Below, in pieces: positions 18,731 to 27,364 of a stretch of DNA of 64,000 nucleotides; the stretch's first letter is position 1; each line of letters opens with the position of its first letter. The notes under the pieces were generated by a model. That model was not told where the DNA came from. It saw nothing but the letters and a program-made list of their open reading frames with translations, and did not search any database. The stretch covers positions 2,046,001 to 2,110,000 of the forward strand of contig NZ_CP079218.1 in NCBI RefSeq assembly GCF_019317285.1, given 5' to 3'. The position numbers and the translations under genes are program-made. The stretch comes from Pedobacter sp. D749 (GTDB taxonomy: Bacteria; Bacteroidota; Bacteroidia; Sphingobacteriales; Sphingobacteriaceae).

Positions 18731-20026
18731 ATGAAGAAAGAATTACTCACCTTAATTGTAGCCATATCTATCGGTATGGTATCGTGTAAGAAAAGCCACG
18801 AAGAAACTCCTGTAGAATTTACTTATCCTGCCGTTGCAGAAGTGTCCGATCCTTCGGTGCTTTTCACAACTGCTGCTGGCGTAAAAGTGTATAACGGTGG
18901 TTTTGGTTCAGCAGTTGCCGCCGATCCTAATTCGCCGGATGTTTTTTATATGCTGACGGACAGAGGGGCGAACGTTGCCGGACAGCTCGCAAACTCAATC
19001 ATCATCGGAAGACCTGATTTTGATCCACAGATTGGAAAATTCAGGCTGAAAGATGGGAAATTGGTATTCGAGCAAACTATCGAACTTAAAAATGCATCTG
19101 GCAATAAATTAAACGGGCTTCCAAATCCTGCGGGAATGGGGGCTTCTGGTGAAACCGCTTACGACTTAAATGGACAGGTGATTGCTCCAAATGCCGATGG
19201 AATCGACTCAGAAGGCTTGGTAAGGGCAGCTGACGGATCATTTTGGATCAGCGATGAATACGGTCCACATATTTTACACATCGATGCGACTGGTAGAACA
19301 ATAGAACGCATTAACCCATTTGGGACAGGAACCGGCGGGCGTACCATTCCAGCTGTATTTGCCCGTAGAAGAGCAAACCGTGGTATGGAAGGTTTGGCCA
19401 TTACCCCGGATGGAAAAACTTTGGTAGGCATAATGCAGTCGCCAATGTACAATCCGTCTAAAGCTGCAGTTACCAACTCGGTGGTATTAAGAATTTTGAC
19501 TTTTGATATCGCAAGCGGAGCTACCAAACAATACGCTTACCTGATGGATAATACCACTTTAACAGGTGTGAGCGATATTGTTGCCGTTAACAGTACTACT
19601 TTCCTAACCATTGAACGCGATGGATTATATGGCGGAGCAGCAAGCAATCCTGCAACATTTAAAAAAGTTTTCAAAATAGACCTGAGTGCTGCTACCGATA
19701 TTTCTGATTCCGGCAATGGTGCAACAGGAAAACTTTACGGCGGCAAAACCGTAGAAGAACTGAACAATGCAGCAGGTTTAAGCACAGCGGGAATTACCCC
19801 GGTAAGCAAATCCATTGTTTTAGACCTGTTGAAAGATCTACCTTCCATTTATCCGCACGATAAAGCAGAAGGTTTAGCCTTACTGCCAGGCAATATCCTC
19901 GTAATTTCTAACGATGATGATTTTGGTGTAGTGGATAATGGAGCAAGTGGCTTTGCACAAAAAATATTGCCTCTAACAAATTCGGTTGATAGAAACCGTT
20001 TATACTTTGTTAAAATTAAACTTTAA
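18731..20026 (+). CDS. Phytase-like esterase-domain lipoprotein
   Basis: A 431-residue lipoprotein ('MKKELLTLIVAISIGMVSC', Cys19 in the lipobox) with one beta-propeller domain of the 'esterase-like activity of phytase' family (PF13449). Typical pieces are 'YMLTDRGANVAGQ', 'DSEGLVRAADGSFWISDEYGPHILHID', 'NRGMEGLAITPDGKTLVGIMQSP' and, near the end, 'YPHDKAEGLALLPGNILVISNDDDFGV'. Family members hydrolyse organic phosphate esters or are related to phytases; direct activity of this one is inferred. It closes the sigma/SusCD/phosphatase locus and is followed by a hairpin. Confidence 0.85.
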   Translation: MKKELLTLIVAISIGMVSCKKSHEETPVEFTYPAVAEVSDPSVLFTTAAGVKVYNGGFGSAVAADPNSPDVFYMLTDRGANVAGQLANSIIIGRPDFDPQIGKFRLKDGKLVFEQTIELKNASGNKLNGLPNPAGMGASGETAYDLNGQVIAPNADGIDSEGLVRAADGSFWISDEYGPHILHIDATGRTIERINPFGTGTGGRTIPAVFARRRANRGMEGLAITPDGKTLVGIMQSPMYNPSKAAVTNSVVLRILTFDIASGATKQYAYLMDNTTLTGVSDIVAVNSTTFLTIERDGLYGGAASNPATFKKVFKIDLSAATDISDSGNGATGKLYGGKTVEELNNAAGLSTAGITPVSKSIVLDLLKDLPSIYPHDKAEGLALLPGNILVISNDDDFGVVDNGASGFAQKILPLTNSVDRNRLYFVKIKL

Positions 20027-20031
20027 AGCAT

Positions 20032-20061
20032 TTAGCCATGTGTCAACTGACTCATGGCTAA
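20032..20061. terminator. Hairpin after the phytase-like gene
   Basis: TTAGCCATG (20032-20040) and CATGGCTAA (20053-20061) form a perfect 9-bp stem six bases after the stop codon. Only a weak T-rich tract follows, so it is a possible terminator or 3'-end stabiliser for the phosphoester locus. Confidence 0.45.
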
Positions 20062-20149
20062 TTTATATCATAATAAGGTATAAGCTGAAGATAATGTATA
20101 ATTAGTAAGTCTGTTAATACCGTAATTTTACCCTTTCTGTGTCTTTCTG

Positions 20150-20179
20150 TTTGGATTCGGGTTAAGATTGCTAAGTTTG
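20150..20179 (+). promoter_or_regulatory. Near-consensus Bacteroidota promoter
   Basis: TTTG at 20150-20153, an 18-base spacer and TAAGTTTG at 20172-20179. Both boxes match the TTTG/TAnnTTTG consensus exactly. Transcription would begin near 20185, leaving a leader of about 17 bases before the ATG at 20202. Confidence 0.6.
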
Positions 20180-20201
20180 GTGCAGCCTATCTAATTTGCC
20201 T

Positions 20202-20582
20202 ATGTATTACAGTTGTGCAATTGTTGACGATGAACAACACGCCATTGATGTACTTCATGATTATATTGAAGACATCTGTTTTTTGAAACTGTCTAGTATC
20301 TTTAATGATCCCATTGATGCTTTAAAAACAATTAGTGCCGGAGATAAAATCGATTTTCTTTTTTTAGACATAGATATGGATGGAATGAAGGGAACTGAAT
20401 TGTCCCGACATCTCCGCTCCAAAGCCAGGTTTGTGATCTACGCATCTTCCCATCTTGAAAATGAGGTAAGAAAAATAGATTCCAGCTTTGAATGTTATCT
20501 GGGCAAACCGATCTCCATGAAACGTTTTGCAGATACCATTGATAAACTGATACGACTTAATAATCTGCCGATAAACAATTGA
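20202..20582 (+). CDS. Receiver-only response regulator
   Basis: About 126 residues, a single response-regulator receiver domain. The start is taken at the ATG at 20202; an in-frame TTG lies two codons upstream. It has the acidic pair in 'AIVDDEQHA', phospho-acceptor Asp56 in 'FLFLDIDMDG', Ser in 'YASSHLE' and Lys in 'YLGKPIS'. The sequence is of the LytTR-regulator kind, but it stops after the receiver, with no DNA-binding domain. It may relay phosphate, sequester a kinase or work by protein contact. The next gene, eight bases away, is probably co-transcribed and could be its partner. Confidence 0.85.
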   Translation: MYYSCAIVDDEQHAIDVLHDYIEDICFLKLSSIFNDPIDALKTISAGDKIDFLFLDIDMDGMKGTELSRHLRSKARFVIYASSHLENEVRKIDSSFECYLGKPISMKRFADTIDKLIRLNNLPINN

Positions 20583-20590
20583 AATAGTTT

Positions 20591-21058
20591 ATGATCGAAC
20601 TTACTTACCTTTTTAAACAGGAATTTTTAGACGATGTATCCTATCAGTTAATCCGGGCAGGTACGAAAGATCCTTGGTTAGTGTTATCCGGATGCAAAGT
20701 GCTGGGTATTATTGATGAAGTTGAAGGCACATGGACCCAAATTGTTGGTGAAGATATTCCTCCAGTGGCTGTTGAAAAGATGGGCGGTTTGATTAGTAGA
20801 CAGCAATTAAGCTGGTTGCCAGATCTGATTAAAAAACAATGGCCAAAATACGTACTTGATGTAGTTGTAGAAAATGTAGAATGTTACGAAATAATTTGCC
20901 ATGCAGAAACTTGTTTCAAACGTTTTTTACGACGCTTTACACCAGGTGTTCATGCGTTGGCGCAAAGAGAATCTGCCCTTGTTTTTAAAGTGAGGTGCTT
21001 TGGTAAATCGGATTGTTATGAGGTGTTTAAAGCGCCGGCGGCCAACCGGTATGCTTAA
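20591..21058 (+). CDS. Unknown protein co-transcribed with receiver domain
   Basis: A 155-residue soluble protein that I do not recognise. It has no signal peptide or membrane helix. It contains five Cys residues, including 'ENVECYEIICHAETCFKRF' and 'VRCFGKSDCYEVF', which might bind a metal or be coincidental. An N-terminal 'WLVLSGCKVLGIIDEVEGTWTQIVGEDIPP' stretch suggests a small beta-rich domain. The gene begins eight bases after the receiver-only regulator and has no other close neighbour, so a function with that regulator is plausible but unproved. Confidence 0.65.
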   Translation: MIELTYLFKQEFLDDVSYQLIRAGTKDPWLVLSGCKVLGIIDEVEGTWTQIVGEDIPPVAVEKMGGLISRQQLSWLPDLIKKQWPKYVLDVVVENVECYEIICHAETCFKRFLRRFTPGVHALAQRESALVFKVRCFGKSDCYEVFKAPAANRYA

Positions 21059-21179
21059 TATTTCCAAAATATTTTAAGGTAAATACAACTGTATTTTCAA
21101 AATTATATTAATTCCTACTTGTTTTAAGCGCTGATGTGAATGTAATATTTAAATTTGGCCCGATAAAACAACCCTCAAT

Positions 21180-22955
21180 ATGACCTTTTTAGAAAAATTG
21201 GAGGCCTTACGCCAATTAATGCTTGCCCAACAGGTAGATGCTTATATTATTACCGCTGCAGATCCACACATCAGTGAGTATTTACCAGCGCATTATAAGG
21301 CCATACCTTTTGCTTGTGGATTTACAGGGTCGGCTGGTACGCTGGTCATTACTCAGGATTTTGCAGGTCTGTGGACTGATTCGCGATATTTTACACAGGC
21401 TGAATCAGAATTGAGTGGTACCGGTTACGAATTGGTAAAGTTAAAAGTGCCACATACACCAGAATATATAAATTGGCTGCTCGAAATTTTGCCAAATGGT
21501 GCAAAATTAGGGTTTAACCACCAACTCATTACTGTGGCATTAGCACTTGAGATGCAGAATAGTTTAGCCCAGCGTGAAATAGAAATCATAGATATTGATT
21601 TTGTCAGTACGATTTGGCAGGATAGGGTAGGTCTACCCGTAGAAAAGGCTTTTTTAATTGATGAAGAAGCTGCGGGCCTTAGTATTACGGCTAAAATAAA
21701 CGAAGTAAGAGCGGCGTTAAAAACAAATGGTGCGGATTATCATTTTATTTCTTCGCTTGATGACATCGCCTGGCTGTTTAATTTAAGGGGAAAAGATGTA
21801 GATTATAATCCTGTAACTTTAAGTTTTGCATTAATAACACCTGAAGCGGTAAACCTCTTTATCGACAAACAAAAGTTGTCGCAAAATGATATTAATATTT
21901 TAAATGAGCATAGTGTAACTTTGCAACCCTATGGTGAAGTGGCAAAAGCATTAACAAATCTGCCTAAAGACGCTAAAATTTTTATCGATCCAAAACGTAC
22001 CAGTTTCGGCTTGTTTGAATGTTTGCCAGAAAGTTCCAAGATAATTCTGGGAATTAATCCAGGTACGCATTTAAAGAGTTTAAAGAATAATACTGAAATT
22101 GATCACATCCGCAAGGCGATGTTGCAAGATGGGGTTGCTTTAACCAGGTTCTTTAAATGGATGGAAGATCATTTGGGCAAAGAAAAAATTACAGAATGGT
22201 CTGCAGCAGAGAAATTGGCCAAATTTAGAGCAGAACAAACATCTTTCGTGGGTTTGAGTTTTAATACCATTGCTGGTTATAATGCAAATGGTGCATTGCC
22301 ACATTATAGCGTAACAGCAGAAAGCAACCAGGAAATTTTAGGTAATGGTTTGTTTCTTGTCGATTCGGGAGGTCAGTATTGGTATGGTACAACCGATATT
22401 ACCAGGGTAATGCCTATTGGTAATTGCTCCGTAAGCCAGGCTAATGATTATACGTTAGTATTAAAGGGCCTGATTGAAGGTTCTAAATTAATTTTTCCAG
22501 AAGGTACCAAAGGTTATCAAATCGATTCCATCTGTAGAAAACCGCTGTGGGAACATGCCATAAATTTTGGTCATGGAACAGGGCATGGTATAGGTTTTTT
22601 TCTGAATGTACATGAAGGACCTCAGAATATTAGTCCGGCAAATGTAGATGTTGCCTTTAAGCCAGGAATGGTAACCTCCATTGAACCTGGAATTTATCGC
22701 CCCGGGAAACATGGCGTGCGGATTGAAAATCTGGTTTTATGTATCCCTTACGCAGCTAGTGAATTCGGCGATTTTCTCACTTTTGAAACCTTAACTTTAT
22801 GTTTTATCGATACCACGATCATTAATAAAACACTTTTAGCAACAGATCAGATCACCTGGTTAAATCAATACAATCAAATGGTATTTGAGAAGCTTAAACC
22901 TATGTTATCTGATGAAGAAGCCAAATGGTTGAAAGTGAAATGTCAGCCTAATTAA
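21180..22955 (+). CDS. M24B Xaa-Pro aminopeptidase (aminopeptidase P, long form)
   Basis: A 591-residue cytoplasmic enzyme that removes the first residue of peptides with proline second. It has the three-domain build of eukaryotic-type cytosolic aminopeptidase P: two creatinase-like N-terminal domains (about 5-150 and 155-310) and a pita-bread catalytic domain (about 315-540). The two-metal site is complete: Asp395 and Asp406 in 'FLVDSGGQYWYGTTDITRV', His in 'FGHGTGHGIGFF', Glu in 'TSIEPGIYRPGKHG' and Glu in 'VRIENLVL'. A perfect -7 box, TAAATTTG, lies at 21150-21157 about 22 bases before the ATG, without a clear -33 partner. It fits the proline-peptide theme of the following 23 kb. Confidence 0.93.
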   Translation: MTFLEKLEALRQLMLAQQVDAYIITAADPHISEYLPAHYKAIPFACGFTGSAGTLVITQDFAGLWTDSRYFTQAESELSGTGYELVKLKVPHTPEYINWLLEILPNGAKLGFNHQLITVALALEMQNSLAQREIEIIDIDFVSTIWQDRVGLPVEKAFLIDEEAAGLSITAKINEVRAALKTNGADYHFISSLDDIAWLFNLRGKDVDYNPVTLSFALITPEAVNLFIDKQKLSQNDINILNEHSVTLQPYGEVAKALTNLPKDAKIFIDPKRTSFGLFECLPESSKIILGINPGTHLKSLKNNTEIDHIRKAMLQDGVALTRFFKWMEDHLGKEKITEWSAAEKLAKFRAEQTSFVGLSFNTIAGYNANGALPHYSVTAESNQEILGNGLFLVDSGGQYWYGTTDITRVMPIGNCSVSQANDYTLVLKGLIEGSKLIFPEGTKGYQIDSICRKPLWEHAINFGHGTGHGIGFFLNVHEGPQNISPANVDVAFKPGMVTSIEPGIYRPGKHGVRIENLVLCIPYAASEFGDFLTFETLTLCFIDTTIINKTLLATDQITWLNQYNQMVFEKLKPMLSDEEAKWLKVKCQPN

Positions 22956-23429
22956 TCATTGTTTACCAATTATTCTAAAGAATGGTCTGTCATTCCCGCA
23001 CAGGTGGGAATCTTAACTGTATCGTCATCCGATAACTATTGGATGACGACTAATTTTTGGAATGTGCCATTGATCATCCCGATGCCATGCTAATATGCTG
23101 GGTTTTTCCTCATGTATGATAATCTGCGTTTTTTGCGTAATCTGCGGGAAATTAATGGACTAGTATTTAATATAATCACTGTCAGTCTGAGCTTGTCGAA
23201 GACCCTTATTGCTATTAGTGATAAACTGCTTAAATGTTCTTATATCTCTTATGTGGTTAATAATTTGATATGGGAAAGCAATTCCCGCCATCCACTTACC
23301 GCCTCACGCCCAACTTCCCATAAATACACCAATTCTTTACCGATTTTGCGCTATTTATAACTTCCATGCCCGCTTTACTTTTTAAAGTTTATTTTTGATT
23401 AACTACATTCCTAAATCTGCTTTTTCGCT
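22956..23429. repeat. Intergenic REP-like palindromes
   Basis: About 470 bases with no convincing gene. ATTCCC (22992-22997) pairs with GGGAAT (23006-23011), a degenerate copy of the palindrome seen intact at 46116-46137. TCGTCATCC (23022-23030) pairs exactly with GGATGACGA (23041-23049). GTCAGTCTGAGC followed by GTCGAAGAC near 23181-23203 is a second repeat type, seen again at about 46021. The ORF across 23112-23360 is made of these repeats and is not called. A TATTTTTG box at 23390-23397 may serve the next gene. Confidence 0.55.
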
Positions 23430-26195
23430 ATGATTATCGAACCAAAAAAGAAAAGAGTCTTATCCATAATAACTTTTAAAGCAATACTTTGCTGTATTTT
23501 AACTTTTATAAATATTGGTGTTATTCAGGCCCAATCGCCGTGGATTGCTTTAGGTGAAAAGCCATCCACTTTGGGTTTGGAAAATGGTTTTTCGACCTAC
23601 AACGCCGGGGCATTTAATCTAAAGCTCGTTAAGTCATCGCAAACTGTGGCAGGTCTTCAACCTAAAATGGTTAAAGATTTCGATTTTGTACCCAGCGATA
23701 GTTTAAAAGTGAGGAGTTCTGATGGTTTGTACCATTTGGGCGATATCAATTTAAAATTGCGCAATGTTGGTGAAGAAGCCTGGAAAAGCTATAGCACTGC
23801 GGCAAAACGAAGCCCTGTGAAAAATATAGTATCAGGAAAAAATGTACTTGCCGCTGCCGATCTTGCTGCAACACTTCCGGCTGATATTCCATTGCAGGTT
23901 AAAAGGATCTGGGAAATGTTGAACGGAAAGCTGGTGCTGCGCTTCGAACTAAAAAACAAGACCGATAAAAACGTCGAAATTGGTGCGCTTGGGATCCCGA
24001 TGATTTTCGATAATATTTTAGAAGGCCGTACATTGGAGCAAACTCATGCTAAAAATGTTTTTTACGATCCCTACATCGGAAAAGATGCTGGTTATTTGCA
24101 GGTTACCCGCTTAAGTGGGCATGCGCCTTCTTTGCTGGTTGCGCCATTGGGACATACGCCATTTGAAGCTTACAACCCACTTAACGACGACCGCACACCA
24201 AGGGGAATTGCTTTTGAAGGCTTTTACGAATGGATGGTGTACAGTAAAGCTTATGCTGAAAACGAATGGAAAAATGCCGAACAATGGAATACACCTACTT
24301 CAACCTTTTTAAAACCTGGTGAAAGCCGGAGTTATGCCCTTCAGTTTATTCTGTCAGGAACTGCAAAAGACATAGAAAGCAAACTGATTGAAAATAAAAG
24401 ACCTGTTGCCATATCCGTTCCAGGTTATGTACTGCCTAAAGACGTGGAAGGGAAATTGTTTCTCAAATACCCTAAAAAGATTAAAAATATTCAGGTTCAA
24501 CCTGAAAATGCCTTAACAATAGTTGCAGCAGGCTCAACCAAAAATGGTTGGAAAAGTTACTCCGTGAAAGGAAATATCTGGGGAAGAGCCAGATTATCCA
24601 TTACTTACGAAGATGGCTTGGAGCAAAGTATTAATTATAAAGTAATTGAAGCAGAAAGTGATGTGATTGCGAGTTACGGCAATTTTTTAACAACCAAACA
24701 ATGGTTCACCCAGGCCGATCCCGTTTTTAATAGAAATCCTTCTGTTATTACCTACGACAATGAAAAACAGCAACAAGTAATTCAGGATAACCGCGCCTGG
24801 ATAGCGGGTTTGAGCGACGAAGGCGGTGCAGGTTCGTGGTTGGGTGCAATGATGAAGCAGTTGGTGCAACCCAAAAAAGAAGAGGTTGATAAACTGAAGC
24901 AATTTGTTGATAGTGTAATGTTTGGGAGGATACAGCTTAAAAGCGGACCTCAGAAATATGGTGTAAAAAAGAGTTTGTTTTATTATGCGCCGGATTCGCT
25001 CCCTAAAGATACTTATGATGCAAAGATCAATTTTAAAATATGGTCTGCATGGCCAAAAAAAGAAGCTGATAACCTGGGCCGGTCTTATAACTATCCACAT
25101 GTAGCAGCAGCCCATTGGGTAATGTACCGGTTGGCACGTAATTATAGCGGCCTTGTAGAGGAGCAAAGCTGGAAACAACACCTTATCGATGCTGCTGAAA
25201 CAGGTATGGCTATGGTTAATATTGCTCCTTATTATGCACAGTTCGGCCAGATGGAAGGTACAGTCTTTTATCTCATCTTAAACGACCTTAAAAACGAAGG
25301 ACTAACAGATGAAGCAGCCAGGTTAGAAAATGAAATGAAGAAGCGAGCCAACCACTGGCGATCTTTACAGTATCCATTTGGTAGTGAGATGCCTTGGGAC
25401 TCTACAGGTCAGGAAGAAGTTTATGTGTGGTCGAACTATTTTGGTTATCAGGATAAAGCGAATGTAACGCTCGATGCGATACTTGCTTATATGCCTGTGG
25501 TACCGCATTGGGCTTACAATGGTAATGCCCGAAGATATTGGGATTTCCTTTATGGAGGTAAACTCTCACGCATCGAGCGGATGATCCATCATTACGGTTC
25601 GGCGCTTAATGCCATTCCTGTGTTAATGGATTACCGCAAAAATCCCGGCGATTTCTATCTTTTACGTGCCGGTTACGGTGGGTTATTGGGTTCGATCTCC
25701 AATATCACCCAGGAAGGTTTTGCGCCTGCTGCATTTCATGCTTATCCATCAACCTTAAAAAATGACGGTATTACCGGCGATTATGGATCTGGCTTTTTTG
25801 GCTACGCGGTTAATACATCATCTTACATTTTACAGCATCCTGAATTTGGCTGGTTAGCTTTTGGAGGCAATTTGAATAAAAAAGGGAACATTATCAATGT
25901 TAAATTAACCACGGCAGCAAAATCGTCGGTTTACATTGCGCCTGCCGGGCTTTGGATCAGTCTTGATGCGGGGACCATTGATGAAGTAAATTATAATACT
26001 GTAAATGGTGAAATTCGCTTAAAGCTCGCTAAGGCAAACGAATACTTAGCTAATGTTTTGTTGAGGCTGTCGCAACCGACAAAAGTTAATGGAGTTGGTG
26101 TTTATTCAATAAAAGGCAATGGTATCAAGAAAAGAGGAGGGTATGAATTTCTACTTGCAAAAGATCACACAACTGAAATCATAATTCAAAGATAA
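23430..26195 (+). CDS. Large exported protein, DUF5695-like
   Basis: A 921-residue secreted protein. A long N-terminus ends in a signal sequence at about residue 34 ('NIGVIQAQS'). The mature N-terminal part is beta-rich ('LGLENGFSTYNAGAFNLKLVKSSQTVAGLQPK'). The second half is helical and rich in Trp/Tyr ('YPHVAAAHWVMYRLARNYSG', 'YYAQFGQMEGTVFYLILNDL', 'GYGGLLGSISNITQEGFAPAAFHAYPS'), like an (alpha/alpha)-toroid of a glycosidase or lyase. I recognise it as a DUF5695-type protein; the enzymatic activity of that family is not established to my knowledge. It ends at a good terminator. Its link with the peptidases around it is unclear. Confidence 0.75.
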   Translation: MIIEPKKKRVLSIITFKAILCCILTFINIGVIQAQSPWIALGEKPSTLGLENGFSTYNAGAFNLKLVKSSQTVAGLQPKMVKDFDFVPSDSLKVRSSDGLYHLGDINLKLRNVGEEAWKSYSTAAKRSPVKNIVSGKNVLAAADLAATLPADIPLQVKRIWEMLNGKLVLRFELKNKTDKNVEIGALGIPMIFDNILEGRTLEQTHAKNVFYDPYIGKDAGYLQVTRLSGHAPSLLVAPLGHTPFEAYNPLNDDRTPRGIAFEGFYEWMVYSKAYAENEWKNAEQWNTPTSTFLKPGESRSYALQFILSGTAKDIESKLIENKRPVAISVPGYVLPKDVEGKLFLKYPKKIKNIQVQPENALTIVAAGSTKNGWKSYSVKGNIWGRARLSITYEDGLEQSINYKVIEAESDVIASYGNFLTTKQWFTQADPVFNRNPSVITYDNEKQQQVIQDNRAWIAGLSDEGGAGSWLGAMMKQLVQPKKEEVDKLKQFVDSVMFGRIQLKSGPQKYGVKKSLFYYAPDSLPKDTYDAKINFKIWSAWPKKEADNLGRSYNYPHVAAAHWVMYRLARNYSGLVEEQSWKQHLIDAAETGMAMVNIAPYYAQFGQMEGTVFYLILNDLKNEGLTDEAARLENEMKKRANHWRSLQYPFGSEMPWDSTGQEEVYVWSNYFGYQDKANVTLDAILAYMPVVPHWAYNGNARRYWDFLYGGKLSRIERMIHHYGSALNAIPVLMDYRKNPGDFYLLRAGYGGLLGSISNITQEGFAPAAFHAYPSTLKNDGITGDYGSGFFGYAVNTSSYILQHPEFGWLAFGGNLNKKGNIINVKLTTAAKSSVYIAPAGLWISLDAGTIDEVNYNTVNGEIRLKLAKANEYLANVLLRLSQPTKVNGVGVYSIKGNGIKKRGGYEFLLAKDHTTEIIIQR

Positions 26196-26218
26196 TATCA
26201 ATTCATCTACCTGTCTGA

Positions 26219-26249
26219 GCCCCGTGAAATAAAATTACGGGGCTTTTTT
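26219..26249 (+). terminator. Intrinsic terminator after the DUF5695-like gene
   Basis: GCCCCGT (26219-26225) and ACGGGGC (26237-26243) form a 7-bp GC-rich stem with an 11-base loop, followed at once by six T (26244-26249). It is placed about 25 bases after the stop codon. Confidence 0.85.
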
Positions 26250-27364
26250 GGATAATCAATTGTATATGTGATTTATTAGTTATTACTTAATATGAACTAT
26301 TAATAATTATCTATATAAGTATGTTAATGTTTAAGTTGCTGATAATGAGTCGAAAATATGTATTTAAATTTAAAATGAGGTAGATTTTTCTTGTTTATAA
26401 AGAGGATGCATGAGAAATGCAATTTTATCGCCTATAAACATATTTTTATTTGTAATCCCCAACAAATGTCGCTCTCGCGCAGACCTACCGTGTGGACACA
26501 ACTCTGTTAAATTTCATTCTTTTTTAGCGTAGTTGTCAAGGTCGATCGTCATGCTGATCCGATGGCTATCGGATTTATTTCAGCATCTTTCCTACTGTTA
26601 AGAGCCCCCTGATTCTAAAAAAAACTATCAAGTATTAAAAGAAATATTTATTTATTTTTCCGCTCTATGCCGCGGGGCATGGTAGTTTTTCGCAGATCAA
26701 GTTGTTTTTAGCTGTGCTCAAGAATGCTGGCGCATTTTGGAGCGCCAAAGTACCCAAAGCGCTCTGTCAATCCAGCAATGGGCCTTTTACACAACCCTAC
26801 ACTCATCAAAAAAACAGCGGCACTTCGTTTTGTGTTCAATATTTCTTAAAGCTTTAATTAGCGTCTATGAACACAAAACCACTGCGTTTCAGGTTTGTTT
26901 GTGCCAATTGTAATGAACTACTCCTGTTTTTTTGAATCTCCTGGCCCTTGGTATTGACGGCGTTCTTCGGTAAAACCTGTAAATTTATTAAAGCAAGCTA
27001 GCCAAACGCCTAAAAAATTAACCTCAAAAAGATGTGTCATCCAAAAGGCGCAGGCCGGGATCTTAAAGCTTAAGCATTAAGATTCCCATAGAATCCGGGT
27101 TGTGAATAACGGAACGCCTTATAAATACTCAATGCCATCTATATCTCCGTAGCTAAAAATTGTAAATGATATCTTTAAACTTTCTTTAATCATCCATAAA
27201 TCTGTAGATTTTACCCTTATTTTTCGCTAACCTGAAATTTATTGTGATTTTTGTGCCATAACCATAGCTTATAATTTGCAGATATAAACCATATTTTATC
27301 CATTCATTTTAATTCTGATGTAATGAATATGGCTTTTTGGATATTTGCTTAACACGTGAAAAAT
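26250..27364. other. Long gene-free region carrying MITE copy 1
   Basis: About 1.1 kb without a gene. The main content is the TIR element at 26484-27048. To its left is AT-rich sequence; to its right the degenerate REP remainder (27049-27080) and AT-rich sequence with the likely promoter of the aminopeptidase gene. Confidence 0.6.
26484..27048 (-). mobile_element. Non-coding TIR element (MITE-like), copy 1
   Basis: A ~565-base non-coding element that matches the element at 36425-36917 in opposite orientation. The left terminus is CCTACCGTGTGGACACA; the right terminus begins GATGTGTCATCC and is eroded. Matching internal blocks include the 'TCCGCTCTATGCCGCGG' block, 'GGAGCGCCAAAGTACC', 'AGCGCTCTGTCAATCCAGCA', the long hairpin with GTTTTGTGTTCA/TGAACACAAAAC and 'GACGGCGTTCTTCGGT'. 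It is flanked by CGCAGA and CGCAGG, imperfect copies of a 6-base direct repeat. It encodes no protein and is probably an older, decayed copy. Confidence 0.7.

Noticed and set aside
23112..23360. 82-codon ORF
   Set aside because: It runs through dispersed repeat sequence and does not look like protein.
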